Notes under the pieces: generated by a model
Databases searched by the model: none
What the model was told of the DNA's origin: nothing
The model's input: only the letters and a program-made list of their open reading frames with translations
Source of the DNA: Epinephelus fuscoguttatus
Taxonomy: Eukaryota; Chordata; Actinopteri; Perciformes; Serranidae
NCBI RefSeq assembly: GCF_011397635.1
Contig: NC_064770.1
Location: 19,499,707 to 19,563,706, forward strand
Direction of reading: 5' to 3'
DNA length: 64,000 bases
In this document: one piece after another, positions 36,923-48,300 of the stretch
Layout: the number at the start of each line of letters is the position of its first letter
Position numbering within the stretch: the stretch's first letter is position 1
Translations under genes and position numbers: made by a program

Positions 36923-38999
36923 ATGGCCTCTACAATTAGCCTCCTTCCCGAGAAGCACTTTTTGTGTCCTCTGTGTAGAGACATCTTCACAAGTCCAGTG
37001 ACCGTACCATGTGGTCACAGCTTCTGCTTGTCCTGTCTCTCCCACTACTGGACACGACACCAGTCCAAATACTGCCCCCACTGTAGGAGACTGTTTGCTG
37101 ACAAGCCGGACCTCAGTGTCAACCACATTCTGGCGGACATCTCAGACAACTACAGGAAGAATCGACCACAGAAACCACCTGATGAGGAAACGGTACTTTA
37201 TTGCATTGTCAGTTATTCGGTCATGAGCGATCTGATTATCAATGCATCTAATATATTTGTGTATGTCACCATTGCAGGTTATAGATGTCGAGCAAATGAT
37301 TCAGGAAAGGCTGCAGAAGATAGAAAGGTTTAAATATGCTCTCGAGCTCCAAAAGGTGTGTTGAATACTTCTACATCATTTAAGTCTCTTTATGTATATC
37401 TTTGAATGATGATACATGATGGTGTCCCATCAGAGCTCCTACCTCAGAGAGGTGCGAGAGAGCCAGAAGGTCTTCTCTGCCCTCGTACATGCCATGGAGA
37501 AGAGTCACAAAGCAGTTGTTGATGCAATTGAGGTGAGACAGAGAGAAGAGGCAAAGAGAATAGAAACGCTGGTGAAAGAGATCGAACAGGAGATCCGGGA
37601 GCTGAAGAAGGAGACCACTGAACCTGATCTGCTGATTCCTGTACACAGCGATCAAAGTGACGATACCAAGCAAGTTACCGTGGTGAGCACCTCTACCTTC
37701 TGCAGATGATATAATGATAATGGTGAATGGCTACCATCAGTAATAACTTTGTTCATGTCATGCAGAGCGTTGTTCCAAAAATGTGCCCCTCTGAGATGAA
37801 GGACTGGTCCAAGGTTACAGCAGAAACTGACCCTTGTATTGGGGTCACCAGACAAGCACTGACAGACATCATGGAGAAGATAAAAGTAGAAGTCAACAGG
37901 CTCTCCAAAGCTGGTGAGTAACGCAGCTTTTATCGTGCGTATTAAATGAGCATTCTGCTATAAATTCAATGACCTTTCTTCTCCCTTTGACTCTTCTTTG
38001 ACAGAACTCAAGAGAATAGAGAAGTACACAGGTAAGACTTTTGTCTACACAGACACAAATATAAGGGACTGGACACAAGTTATTAGAGTGGGGAGATCCA
38101 AATAAAGCATTGATAATGCAGTAGAAAAAATGCAACAAATTGAAATATCAACCTTAGCACCAGAAAAAAATGTAGGCATTGTTCGTGTCTCACCTTGGTG
38201 TCACACCATCTACCATTCCCTACACCTCCTGATGACAGTCAGCTCATATACTACATAACTTTAGAAACTTAAAATATAACATATATGAGGTTTGTAGAAA
38301 CATTCAATGCCAACATTTTCTTCTGATGACTGGGCAAGAAATATAAGATTTAACCCAACTTCCTGATCCCCAGTAATGTACTTCCAGACCCTTAGTACTA
38401 AAGATACCCATGCCATTTGACCCATTCTTGACCTTTCTCCTTCTTCTTTCTCAGTGGATGTCAACCTGAGTGCTAAGACAGCCCACCCCTCCCTCTCTGT
38501 CTCAGATGACAGAAAACAAGTGAGACACACGGACAAGCTTCAGGAGGTACCAGATAACCCCAAGCGGTTCGACCGTGTGGCGAACATACTGGCCAAAGAA
38601 AGTCTCAGCTGTGGGAGGTGCTACTGGGAGGTGGAAGTCGGGGAGAAGATCGAGTGGACTCTGGGTGTTGCGAGACAGTCCATAAATAGGAAGGGCAAGT
38701 TCACTGTCTGCCCTGCGAATGGTTTCTGGACTTTAAGCCTGAAGGCTGGAGGCCAGTTCATTGCCAACACCTCTCCTGTCACGCTGTTGGCTCTGGAACA
38801 GAAACCCAAGAGGGTGGGCGTGTTCCTGGACTACACAGAAGGCCGCGTGTCCTTCTACTGTGCAGAATCAGGAGTCCACATCCACACCTTCACAGATGCA
38901 TTTACAGACAGACTTCATCCGTTCTTCAGTCCTGGTCGCCTGCATGGCGGCAAAAACGCTGCTCCCCTAATCATCTCTTCTAGCTTTTGCAGCATATAA
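36923..38999 (+). CDS. RING / coiled-coil / PRY-SPRY (TRIM-like, B-box-less) E3 ligase
   Basis: Six coding exons: 36923-37192, 37278-37355, 37434-37682, 37766-37913, 38005-38031 and 38455-38999. They sum to 1317 nt (438 aa). The N-terminal C3HC4 RING is intact at residues 15-54 (CPLC..CGHSFCLSC..CPHC). Exons 2-4 encode a coiled coil (VEQMIQERLQKIERFKYALE, REEAKRIETLVKEIEQEI). The last exon encodes a complete PRY-SPRY (from about residue 258): RCYWEVEVGEKIEWTLGV, FWTLSLKAG, RVGVFLDYTEGRVSFY. No B-box cysteine/histidine pattern lies between the RING and the coil. This exon pattern is that of fish class-IV TRIM genes; the layout RING-CC-SPRY without a B-box is also that of RNF135/Riplet (about 432 aa). 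The role is probably ubiquitin ligation, often in antiviral signalling. The start has the context AGCATGG. Confidence 0.9.
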
Positions 39000-40843
39000 A
39001 CATCATACTTTTATTTTTATATTTGCAAATCTCCAATGATAATGCTTGTGATGATCTTTTCTGCACCAATCCTGTATATGAAATATATTTATTCTATTAC
39101 AAATCCATATGAAAAACTACAATGAGCCACATTCTGCCTGTCAGAACAGTGAACAAGAGGTTGTGTAAGGACTGACTCCCTACACTCAAAAAACTTCAAT
39201 GAAACCCATAAACAGATTGAAAAGGACCGAGAAGAAAAGCAAAGACTCTCAGAGATGAACAAGTGAGTCAAAGTCGAAAAAAAGCAGAGAAAATGGGCTG
39301 CTGAGTTGGATGGATGCAAGAGGCTGCGAAGTTGGGACAGAGGTTGACGAGGAACAGGGAGGGAGGGCACAAAGAAACAGCAGGGCATTGTGCTCGTACA
39401 CCAGGCACTGGGAGACACACTCGAACACATTCACTCATTCACACACCGACACGGTCGTGCACACAAGCGCATGCTTCTGCCCACTGCCACACAGACTTGC
39501 GCTGGCATCTTGGAGGGCAGCCCCATCTCCAGTACAGTTCTGGGTGTCAGAGCTGATCGACCCTCTCTCCTTCAGTTCACCTTACCTCTGAGATAGAGCC
39601 TCCCCTGATCTGCAGCCTTCCTGTGGACTGAACTGAATATCTGAGGGCTGCCATTCACAACACCAAGCAAAGGACCAGTAACAGTAACCTGTGGACCGAG
39701 GGGAGCAGCGAGAATCCAATACACTTAATTTGAGGTAAATATCTATTGTATTATCTCCTAGTAGTGCATTAGCGACACTTCCAAAACTGTCAAAATCAAT
39801 TGGACTGAAAATATGTTTAGCTGTTTCACAATTTAATATAGTATTTAAGTAGTCTCAGTGTTGGAGGCAGGGTTAAGGATCGCTCTCGCCTCATTGCGAG
39901 AGCCAATAGTTGTACCAAAGATAATGCTCAGACTCCTAATCTGGGGTCTGGGGGTCTTCTATGCCTTTGAGGGGCTTTATAAATTCATGCACAATCTTTT
40001 GAAACAGTGGGAGACTGTGGGCCTGCCAGAATGATTATTCTGGTTTCAATGATTCGATCCATTGTTGTCTGCCCACTTACAAAACAGACATTAATTCATA
40101 TCAAAGCTACTGTAAATCATCCAGGATCGGGATCTGTTGGCTACATGTTCATCTAAAGGGGGCCCAGTAGATTAAGCTTCTGCCTCTGACATTTTTCTAT
40201 CCGTCCTTGTCATAAAGCAACCCCTCGACTGAGTGTGTGGTGTGGGTTTGATTCACAGAATTGGTAAAGCAAGGCTTCTGAGAGCTGTGATAAATAGATG
40301 ACATGGGTCCTCCTGGCCCACTCTACAAGCCTTCATGAAAGATGCTTGTGTTCAGAGTCTCCTCATGTTTTTCTGAGATAATCCACTCACCAGGCAAGGC
40401 GTAGCTCGACACCCACAGCTGTGTCAAAGACGGCTATTCTCTGTGGTGCTCAGTGGAATCCACTAAACATGGGCCTTGCAGCCTTTTTCCAAATATTTAT
40501 GATAAATATATGCTCCATTTGTCCATACTTAACTGAGCTAATGCACATTGTCGTAAGTAGTAAGAACCTGTGAGATTTGCAGCACTATTTGTATGATGAA
40601 TCAAAATTTCAATTTGCTCTGTTTTTGTCCTCTTCTGAATTTCAGGATATCTGTCCTTGTGTGACTCAGCTGAACTCAACGACATCATCACCTGAAGACT
40701 GAGGATCCTGCAGTGGAGCACAGTGTTTTCAGTACTGTAGACTGACACGTTTCTTTGTGGGACTATAAGCTGTCCCACTGCAACAAACAGAGACTGAGAT
40801 CAAACAGTGACAAATCCATCTGATTCAAACGACACCTTTCACC
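39000..40843 (+). other. Spacer and claudin 5' leader
   Basis: A possible leader exon ends at 39734 (TTTGAG then GTAAAT) and a second begins at 40646 after TGAATTTCAG and runs into the claudin start codon. The remainder has no recognisable gene. A short CA-rich stretch (CACACAC-type) lies around 39415-39475. Confidence 0.4.
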
Positions 40844-41491
40844 ATGGCGACCACGGGCATGCAGTTGCTGGGCCTAATCCTGTCTCTTGTTGGGTGGGTT
40901 GGTGGGTTGGTAGTCTGTGCCATCCCCCTGTGGCGAGTCACTGCCTTCATCGGTAACAACATAGTGACGGCTCAGATCATTTGGGAAGGCCTTTGGATGA
41001 ATTGCATTGTGCAGAGCACAGGTCAGATCCAGTGTAAGGTGTACGACAGCTTGCTGGCCCTGCCCAGTGACATGCAGGCTGCCCGAGGCCTCACTGTGTT
41101 CTCCATCCTGATCTGTGGCCTGGCTCTGGCTCTGGGGGTCCTAGGAGTCAAGTGCACTAAGTGCATTGGTGTAAACAGTGTCAAGGCCCGTATCGCTCGC
41201 ATCTCTGGTGCCCTTTTTGCCATTGCAGGGTTCCTCTACCTTGTGCCCGTCTGTTGGACTGCCCACTCCATCATCAAGGATTTCTATGATCCACATGTGG
41301 CGGCTCCACACAAGCGTGAGCTTGGCCCTGCCCTGTACATCGGCTGGGGGGCGTCAGCTTTGCTCCTCATCGGGGGATCTCTGCTCTATGCTGGGTCAAG
41401 TCCCCCTGGCATCCCAGGCTCTCCCACCTTCAGCAGTGGAGAAAGCAGTCCTCGCAGGGCACCTGCCACACAAGTCAAAGGTTATGTTTAA
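40844..41491 (+). CDS. Claudin (tight-junction four-pass membrane protein)
   Basis: A coding region of 215 aa in one exon, with the strong start context ACCATGG. Four membrane spans lie at about 8-28, 82-102, 117-137 and 162-183. The first extracellular loop has the claudin signature: W30, then GLW (49-51), C54 and C64, followed by the conserved R81. The tail ends in KGYV, a PDZ-binding -YV terminus for ZO proteins. The sequence belongs to the claudin-3/4-like group that is expanded in fish (TAFIGNNIVTAQIIWEGLWM). I cannot fix the exact paralogue. It would form paracellular barriers or ion pores in epithelia. Confidence 0.97.
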   Translation: MATTGMQLLGLILSLVGWVGGLVVCAIPLWRVTAFIGNNIVTAQIIWEGLWMNCIVQSTGQIQCKVYDSLLALPSDMQAARGLTVFSILICGLALALGVLGVKCTKCIGVNSVKARIARISGALFAIAGFLYLVPVCWTAHSIIKDFYDPHVAAPHKRELGPALYIGWGASALLLIGGSLLYAGSSPPGIPGSPTFSSGESSPRRAPATQVKGYV

Positions 41492-41717
41492 GTTTCCAAA
41501 ATGTCCAAATGCCTTCAAGTCCCACAAATACGCCCCAAACCTGATTCCTCTCCTTTTGATTTAGCTCCTTGTAATTATTTTATATTTAATGTTATTCCAG
41601 TAAGCTTTTTTCTCTGAAAAGCTGCAGGAGGCTACTAGGGGAAAACTGAACTCATTTTATTATTTCATACCTGATATCCTTCAATAACCTTGTTCTCTGT
41701 CTGTCAGTGTAAAATAC

Positions 41718-41723
41718 AATAAA
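41718..41723 (+). terminator. claudin polyadenylation signal
   Basis: AATAAA 227 bases after the claudin stop, followed by TTTTGG. Confidence 0.7.
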
Positions 41724-41953
41724 ATTTTGGTTCTCCAAATCCTCTACTGAGAGAAAGGGTGTGTGTTCACATTTTTATGATATCAGCTTACAACTGAATG
41801 TGTTTGAGAGGAGAAGTATAGTAGTTTTGAAAAGGAAATCTTTGTTTTGCTTTCTGTAAACACTACTGGGGGTTCTGCTGAGTGGAGAAGAACAATAGAA
41901 CAATGGGGGCATGTGTGCATTTGCTTGTGGTGCCATATTGTTGAGAAGAGCGC

Positions 41954-41957
<4 letters not shown>

Positions 41958-41992
<35 letters not shown>
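41958..41992. repeat. (TG)n microsatellite
   Basis: A TG dinucleotide run downstream of the claudin gene. Confidence 0.93.
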
Positions 41993-41993
<1 letters not shown>

Positions 41994-44900
41994 TCCACCA
42001 CCTCCTATCTTCCATCTCCTCTTCCCTGTCTCGACTACCCTGTACCAGGAACAAAGAAAAACACTTTCATTTACAACATAAAAATCCTGTTAGTCCTTCG
42101 ATTAACAGTGAGCACAGCAAACCAGCTGTCTTAGCACAAGTGATCCCAAAGCCCCCGCTACTCTTCCTCTGAATCACAATGGACAAGAATTCACTGACAT
42201 AGCTAGCCTCCACCACCTATCATGATAACAGAATGTACAAGTTTGTAATGCATGTCTGTGTGCCTACTTGTCTGTGTCTCTGCGTGTAAGCCTGTAATGT
42301 GGGATGTTACGAGCCACAGTGGAAAAAGAATAATCCTTATTCATGAGACATTATTCAGATCGCTCAGATTCTGTGCTCCTTCACTTTGAACTAAATGTTC
42401 GTCCACAGACATTTTCAAAGACATTTGAACAGTGAATTGAAACCACCAGAGAGCCTTGGAGTACACAATGAATCATAAGACACATTATCTGAAACTAGAT
42501 TAACTGCATAGAAGGACCCGGGCGTTTGCTTTTATCTGCTGTAAACAGTAGAATGTTTTTCTTTCTGTCTGTTACAGCAGAGGACAGAGCAACACAATGC
42601 CACTTTATAGAGCATTACAGCACCACACTGACAATGGGCACCAGTGTCCCAAGTGCCAGGTAGTGACTCATACATGACCTAAGTAGGCCTATACCAATGT
42701 TGGTAGAGCAATGCTGTGGATACAGTAAGGGAGACTGTACTGCTTTACTGTACAATTGTGTGCACTATTTACATTGTAAATAATAATGCAGTGTCTCAAA
42801 ATAGCTTGAAAGGTATGATATCAACACAATTATAGGCCTATAGTAGCAATTGATTATACAAGTCTACTGATGATTCGTTGATGATATCATTCACAGTGTG
42901 GTAAACCGTCCTCAAGGGCAGCCCAACACTACTGATGGAGGTGGTGGGGAGTCAATGACTTGTTCAAGACACATCAGCACTCTGCTGCCAGCTTACATAA
43001 GATCAATGTTCTACACAGGTCAGAATTTAGACCTCATATCAAGAGGAACTGTCAGGGAAATAGACACAGGATTGAAATGCAAAAGGTTTAGTTCAAATAA
43101 ATAAAAAGGTTGTAAAGCCAGTGGTGAAAGACATATCCTTATCTTATTCTTATGTTTACAAGAAAAAGTCCTGAATCTAAGGTATCCAACATATCTAATT
43201 TAATTTCTAACATATCACTATGTAAGCAGCATTATAGAGTAACTCAACAGCAGTAGCTGAGCAGTGTCTTGCTGGCTCTCTGGTTGAAAGTTTCAGGAAG
43301 TTTCACCTCTGACTGGGCTGCACACTGGTTGGGTGTGGACCAATTTGTTCCTGCTTTGTTGCACCTGTAACACTACAGTACACCTGAATGTCACTGCAGC
43401 AAGGTGAGTAGTTAACCACTGGAGGTCAGGAAAAAACAAGATGTTCAGGGTGTATGAAGTTGCTCTTTAGTTAATTTTCACTACTTTATATACTGATGGG
43501 TAGTTTAATTACAGTACATCATGTTCTATATAGTTATTATAGATCTGTAAAATCTTAACCTGCAATTTAAGTATTGCATATAGATGTCAAATAACTAAAG
43601 AATTAAGAATTGGGGTTAGGGGGAATTGATACATCAAAGTATTGCAATATTTTGGGTGGCAATAATGTATGTATACAAGAACGCCAAGTATTGATATTTT
43701 TTAAGGAAGCACGATGTTGGATTTTTTTTCAATCAGTGGCCGATAATTGATATAAATATCAATATATCAACTTTTTCCCCACCAGTGGTCATCAAGTCTC
43801 TTGTGTAGTAGAACTAATGTCATATTTTGCATGCATAGTCTTATCGTGATGGCCCTCAAGCAGATGGAGAAATGAAATGAAATGCGTTTCAATGTCTGTA
43901 ATATTCATTCATTGTGCAAAATAAGAAAAAGCATGTTGGGCGATTCTAATAGTTAATTTTAAAGACAATATCGGCCGATAATGATGATGTGCCAATATCA
44001 ACGTGCACCCCTAATATTTATTAAGGGTATAAAATATTTATTAATATTATTAAGGGTATAATAAACCTTAATAAATTAATATTAAGGTATAATAAACCTT
44101 AATAAATTAATATTATACCCTTAATAAACTAATATTTATTAAGGGTATAAAATTATCAATATTGCAAATACAAATTCTAGAATAATATATGGTAAAACTT
44201 CAATTAAAAACTAAGTCCCAATTAAAGGCCCAGTCCCTTTGCAGATGTATAAAACCGTGTTGTTGAACACCTCAAATTATGTGTCCATTTCTCAAAGTTA
44301 TTCATATTCTTTTAGTCCATAAGGATCCTCAAGTCAAAAGAGTCAAAAGGGTGTTTCATAAAAAGCAATCCAAGTTTTGAATAATGTTTTAAGAGGATAA
44401 AGTGGTGCTGTGCTGGTATGCCAGGTGCTGTAATCCTCCACTGCCTTAACACTCTATCTCTTATGCGCTGTCTGTTGGACCTAGATCAGATGAATGACTC
44501 ATAATTAATATGTGATCTGAAGCCTAATTTTTATACAAGTAATATTCATACTGGCTTAAATACACAATTTGATTGTATTTCCTGATCTTTGCTGATCAGC
44601 AGTTTTGTATGAAAGGAAGACTTGTCCCAAATGTAGGCCTGTTGATTTCACTGATTTAAGCAAATAATAGCCCAGGTTATTAAATGAAAATTTAAGGTAA
44701 TCACCTGCTTTTTCAGTCCACTAGATACATTTTGCTTCATAAAACAACTTAAGTGAGATGAATAGACCAAAAACTTAGGGAGACAAACAGATTTTCCTTT
44801 GGAGACACAATTTGCATTTGAAAAGGGTAAAACACTGCAATATATGTTATTGTAATACTCAGCATATCGCAAAACATTTAAAATCTCTATCATGTTACAT

Positions 44901-45301
44901 TGTCACTGAAGTATGGAGATAATATGGCATTGTGGGGCCTCCAGTGAATATTTCCGGAAGTTAGCAACGAAGTCTAAAGAAGCAGAAAACATGCTAGCAG
45001 TTTACCTCACAAGTACTGCAAATACTTTCTTCCACGCCCTTGACATATTATTTATCTGTGATAACTGCAAAAAATGTAGTTGTCATTACATTTTCTTTCA
45101 GTCGCCAGAGGGAGCAAATCCAAATCCCTCCATGCTGTTGTTCATTGGCCGGAAGTGGGAAGTAGGAAGAGCCATACAGCTGTGCGCTGTGCTCCGTGGC
45201 TAACAGATAAGCTAACAAGCTAACACCTCAGCGGTGAAAATACCAGGACCCGTTGACCAAACAAGACGCCTCGACAGCTACTTTGACACTTTGAATCTAA
45301 T
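41993..45301. other. Spacer between claudin and hgs
   Basis: No gene was recognised. It holds a diverged inverted-repeat element at about 43708-44012 (GCACGATGTTGGAT at one end, CCAATATCAACGTGCACC at the other) and an AT-rich repeat cluster at about 44014-44160. The last 100-200 bases before 45302 should contain the hgs promoter and leader; no TATA box is evident. Confidence 0.5.
44014..44160. repeat. AT-rich direct and inverted repeat cluster
   Basis: The unit GGTATAATAAACCTTAATAA occurs twice in tandem. TATTTATTAAGGGTATAA appears on one side and TTATACCCTTAATAAACTAA in inverted form on the other. The cluster could extrude as a cruciform. Confidence 0.7.
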
Positions 45302-48300
45302 ATGGGAAAAGGTGGAGGTACATTTGAAAGGCTTCTGGGTAAGTTATCACCACATCTGTTAGGTTAATAGTTTATTAGCCAACTGTGAGTCAAAGTGCGA
45401 TGTTTTTCCAGCGTATTGTTTTGACAGACGCTGGGGCTGTGGCTCTCAGGCCAGCTAATTTTAGCCTGCTAACAATTTCGCTGCTATTGTTTGGAGGCCT
45501 AAGAAAGGCTCACTTAAATTAGCAAGTAGCGAATACAGTGTTATGTGTCCGATATTTTTACCCTAGCTCTCATGAAAGCTATGTTCCCTTATTCTTGTGT
45601 TATCTCCGTGGTACCATCTAAGCTAAACCGGGCTGTCGATTTCCTTTATGTTCACCCCAGCTTCATACACTATATAATATATTAACGTTAGCTAACGTAG
45701 TGATTCAGTAATAATGCCACTGTGTAACTCATGACATGGCCCCGGCTGTCCAAGAAAGCCAAGCGGCCGAGGACAACAATGACATTTGAGAGATAATTAA
45801 CTTGTGACTTTTACTGTTGTAAGTTTTTTAAGTCCCCAACAGGTTGATTAGCTCGCTGCTAGACGAGTATAATTAGTACAGCTAGCTGCTAATCTAGTCT
45901 CTGTATAGATCAATGTTACACCGAATTAGGCACATTTCCATGAAAATACAGCTGGGAAAGGTGGTGTGAGGTGGCTAATTAGCTTAGCTTACCTTAACAC
46001 TCATCATATCATATCATACATGTGCAGCATCTTGTAGGTTAAATTAATAACTAACACATAGTCATCTATTGATAATATTCTTACTTGAGTTTCAGTAGCA
46101 ATTAAAAAACTGTATGTGGCACAATCAATGCATAAAATGAAACAAATAGTGCTTAACATAAAACCAGACAATAAATGGCCTGTCTTGAAGGGGTGCTATG
46201 AGGTAAAAATGACCTCATGAAGCCAGCTTGTAGACCACCCTCTGTGCATTTTGTACAATGTTTTTTTTGGTGGGACATTACCAAGTTTGCTTTGTTGTGC
46301 TTTGTGGTTTGTTGTCGAATTTGCAACACAAACATTTAGAAATACACACCATGTAAGCATAGTATTTTTTACGTAATGTCGTTCCCTAAAACTAGATGTT
46401 GACACCGGGCTTCAAGATCAGGTACAAACAAATCATGTCAGTGGATACTGTGCCATAGTTGTCCATATTTTCATATTCCAAAAGATACAGTTACGTGAAG
46501 TATTACCACGCACCAATTGCCAAACAGTTAAGCAAGGGCTTTTTTTGGTTGTCCACTTCATCAAAGTCACATTTCACAAGATGGAGTCAGTAATAAGACA
46601 GTATTTTGGGAAGAGTGCTGGCACCCCCATTCAAAGCAGTGAAATAAGTCCAAACATTGTGTTACTAAATCATAAGGCATCTTTTGAAACTCAGCAAATT
46701 TAACATGTATAGCACATGATAACCAAAGTGAAATTCCAGATCATATTTTCTCTCACGTCACCGCATTGCACATTACAAAGTTAAAAACTTGTTTGTTTCT
46801 GCATAAAAAACACTGGGATGTAGGTCAGTCATCTTTCTCTTAAAAAGATTAGTCTGTTCTTCTTCTACAGTATTTACTGTGTAATTACTGTTTTCAGAAA
46901 AAACATCACTGCGTGTAATGGTAACAAATCAAGAGAATGTGCCTTACACATAAAATACAGTATATGTATTTATAATACACACTTATTCGCTAGTTAATTT
47001 AAAAAATAATAGAAACATGTATCAGTATAATGCAATACAGTTGAACAGCACCTCTGTTACAACCTCAAAAATGATCAAAAGGGTGATTCAGCATCTGTAA
47101 AAAACATTTATAAACATTTAACTGTATTCAACTGCATTAGTTTCAGCAAGGTGTAACTAATAAACTGACAGCTGAGTGTAGATATTCAATATATCTGTGA
47201 AGCTCAAATGGACATTGTTTCTGTAAAGCTAGTCTATTATATGGTATGACTGTGATTAAGAGGAGAGGAGGCCTGCCATTTTTTATGACATGTTGGTTTG
47301 GGGTAGCATATACTGTGTAGGAAATATTAGATAGACAATACATGTGTTATAGCTTTTACCATCTGAACTAATTGCAGATAAAGCCACCAGTCAGCTGCTG
47401 CTGGAGACTGACTGGGAATCCATCCTGCAGATCTGTGATCTCATTCGACAAGGAGACACACAGTGAGTGATCCTGCCAAGTTCCCTCTACATTCATATCT
47501 GTCACTGAAGTTGAAAATAGCTCAGACAAGTGCTTGATTTTTCTACTGAGCAATATTTGTTTTTGTCTTTGCAGAGCTAAATATGCCATTGGGGCCATCA
47601 AGAAGAAGCTGAATGACAAAAATCCACATGTGGCCCTCTATGCACTTGAGGTAAGATGTGTGTACAGGAATCAGAGATGCTTTGTAGACTGGGGGAAATT
47701 GTGACTATGGAAAATGTACAGCTGTCTATTTTTGTGTGTGTTAGTGTGCTGTTTTTTGTTCCAATTTCATCACTTCTTTTATGAAGAAAGCTGCTTTGGT
47801 GAAGTGTGTTTAACACAGTTGGCATAGTGAATGATTTTGTGACCTCACCCTTCAGGTCCTGGAGTCAGTGGTGAAGAACTGTGGCCAAACAGTCCACGAT
47901 GAGGTGGCCAGTAAACAAACTATGGAGGAACTGAAGGATTTACTGAAGGTGACACTTATCATTTACAATGTACTGTAGTTGTAGTTAATACTTTCTTTTC
48001 TTTGTGAAGCTCAATTTGCTGACAAAAGTGAACTGAAGTCAGAATTTAGGGCTGCAACTAAAGAATGTTTTATTATCGGTTAATGTGCCAGTTCCTTTGT
48101 TATTAATTGAATAAGGGTAACATCTTCAAATGTCTATTTTGTTTGCTCAACAGAACAAAACCCATATTCACTTTACAATGATATAAAACAGAGAAAAACA
48201 GCAAACCCTTATATTTTAGACACCTGAACCAGTGAATATTCATCATTTTTGGTTGATAGAGTATCTAAAACAATTAATCAAATGTCATTCTGTTTGTTTG

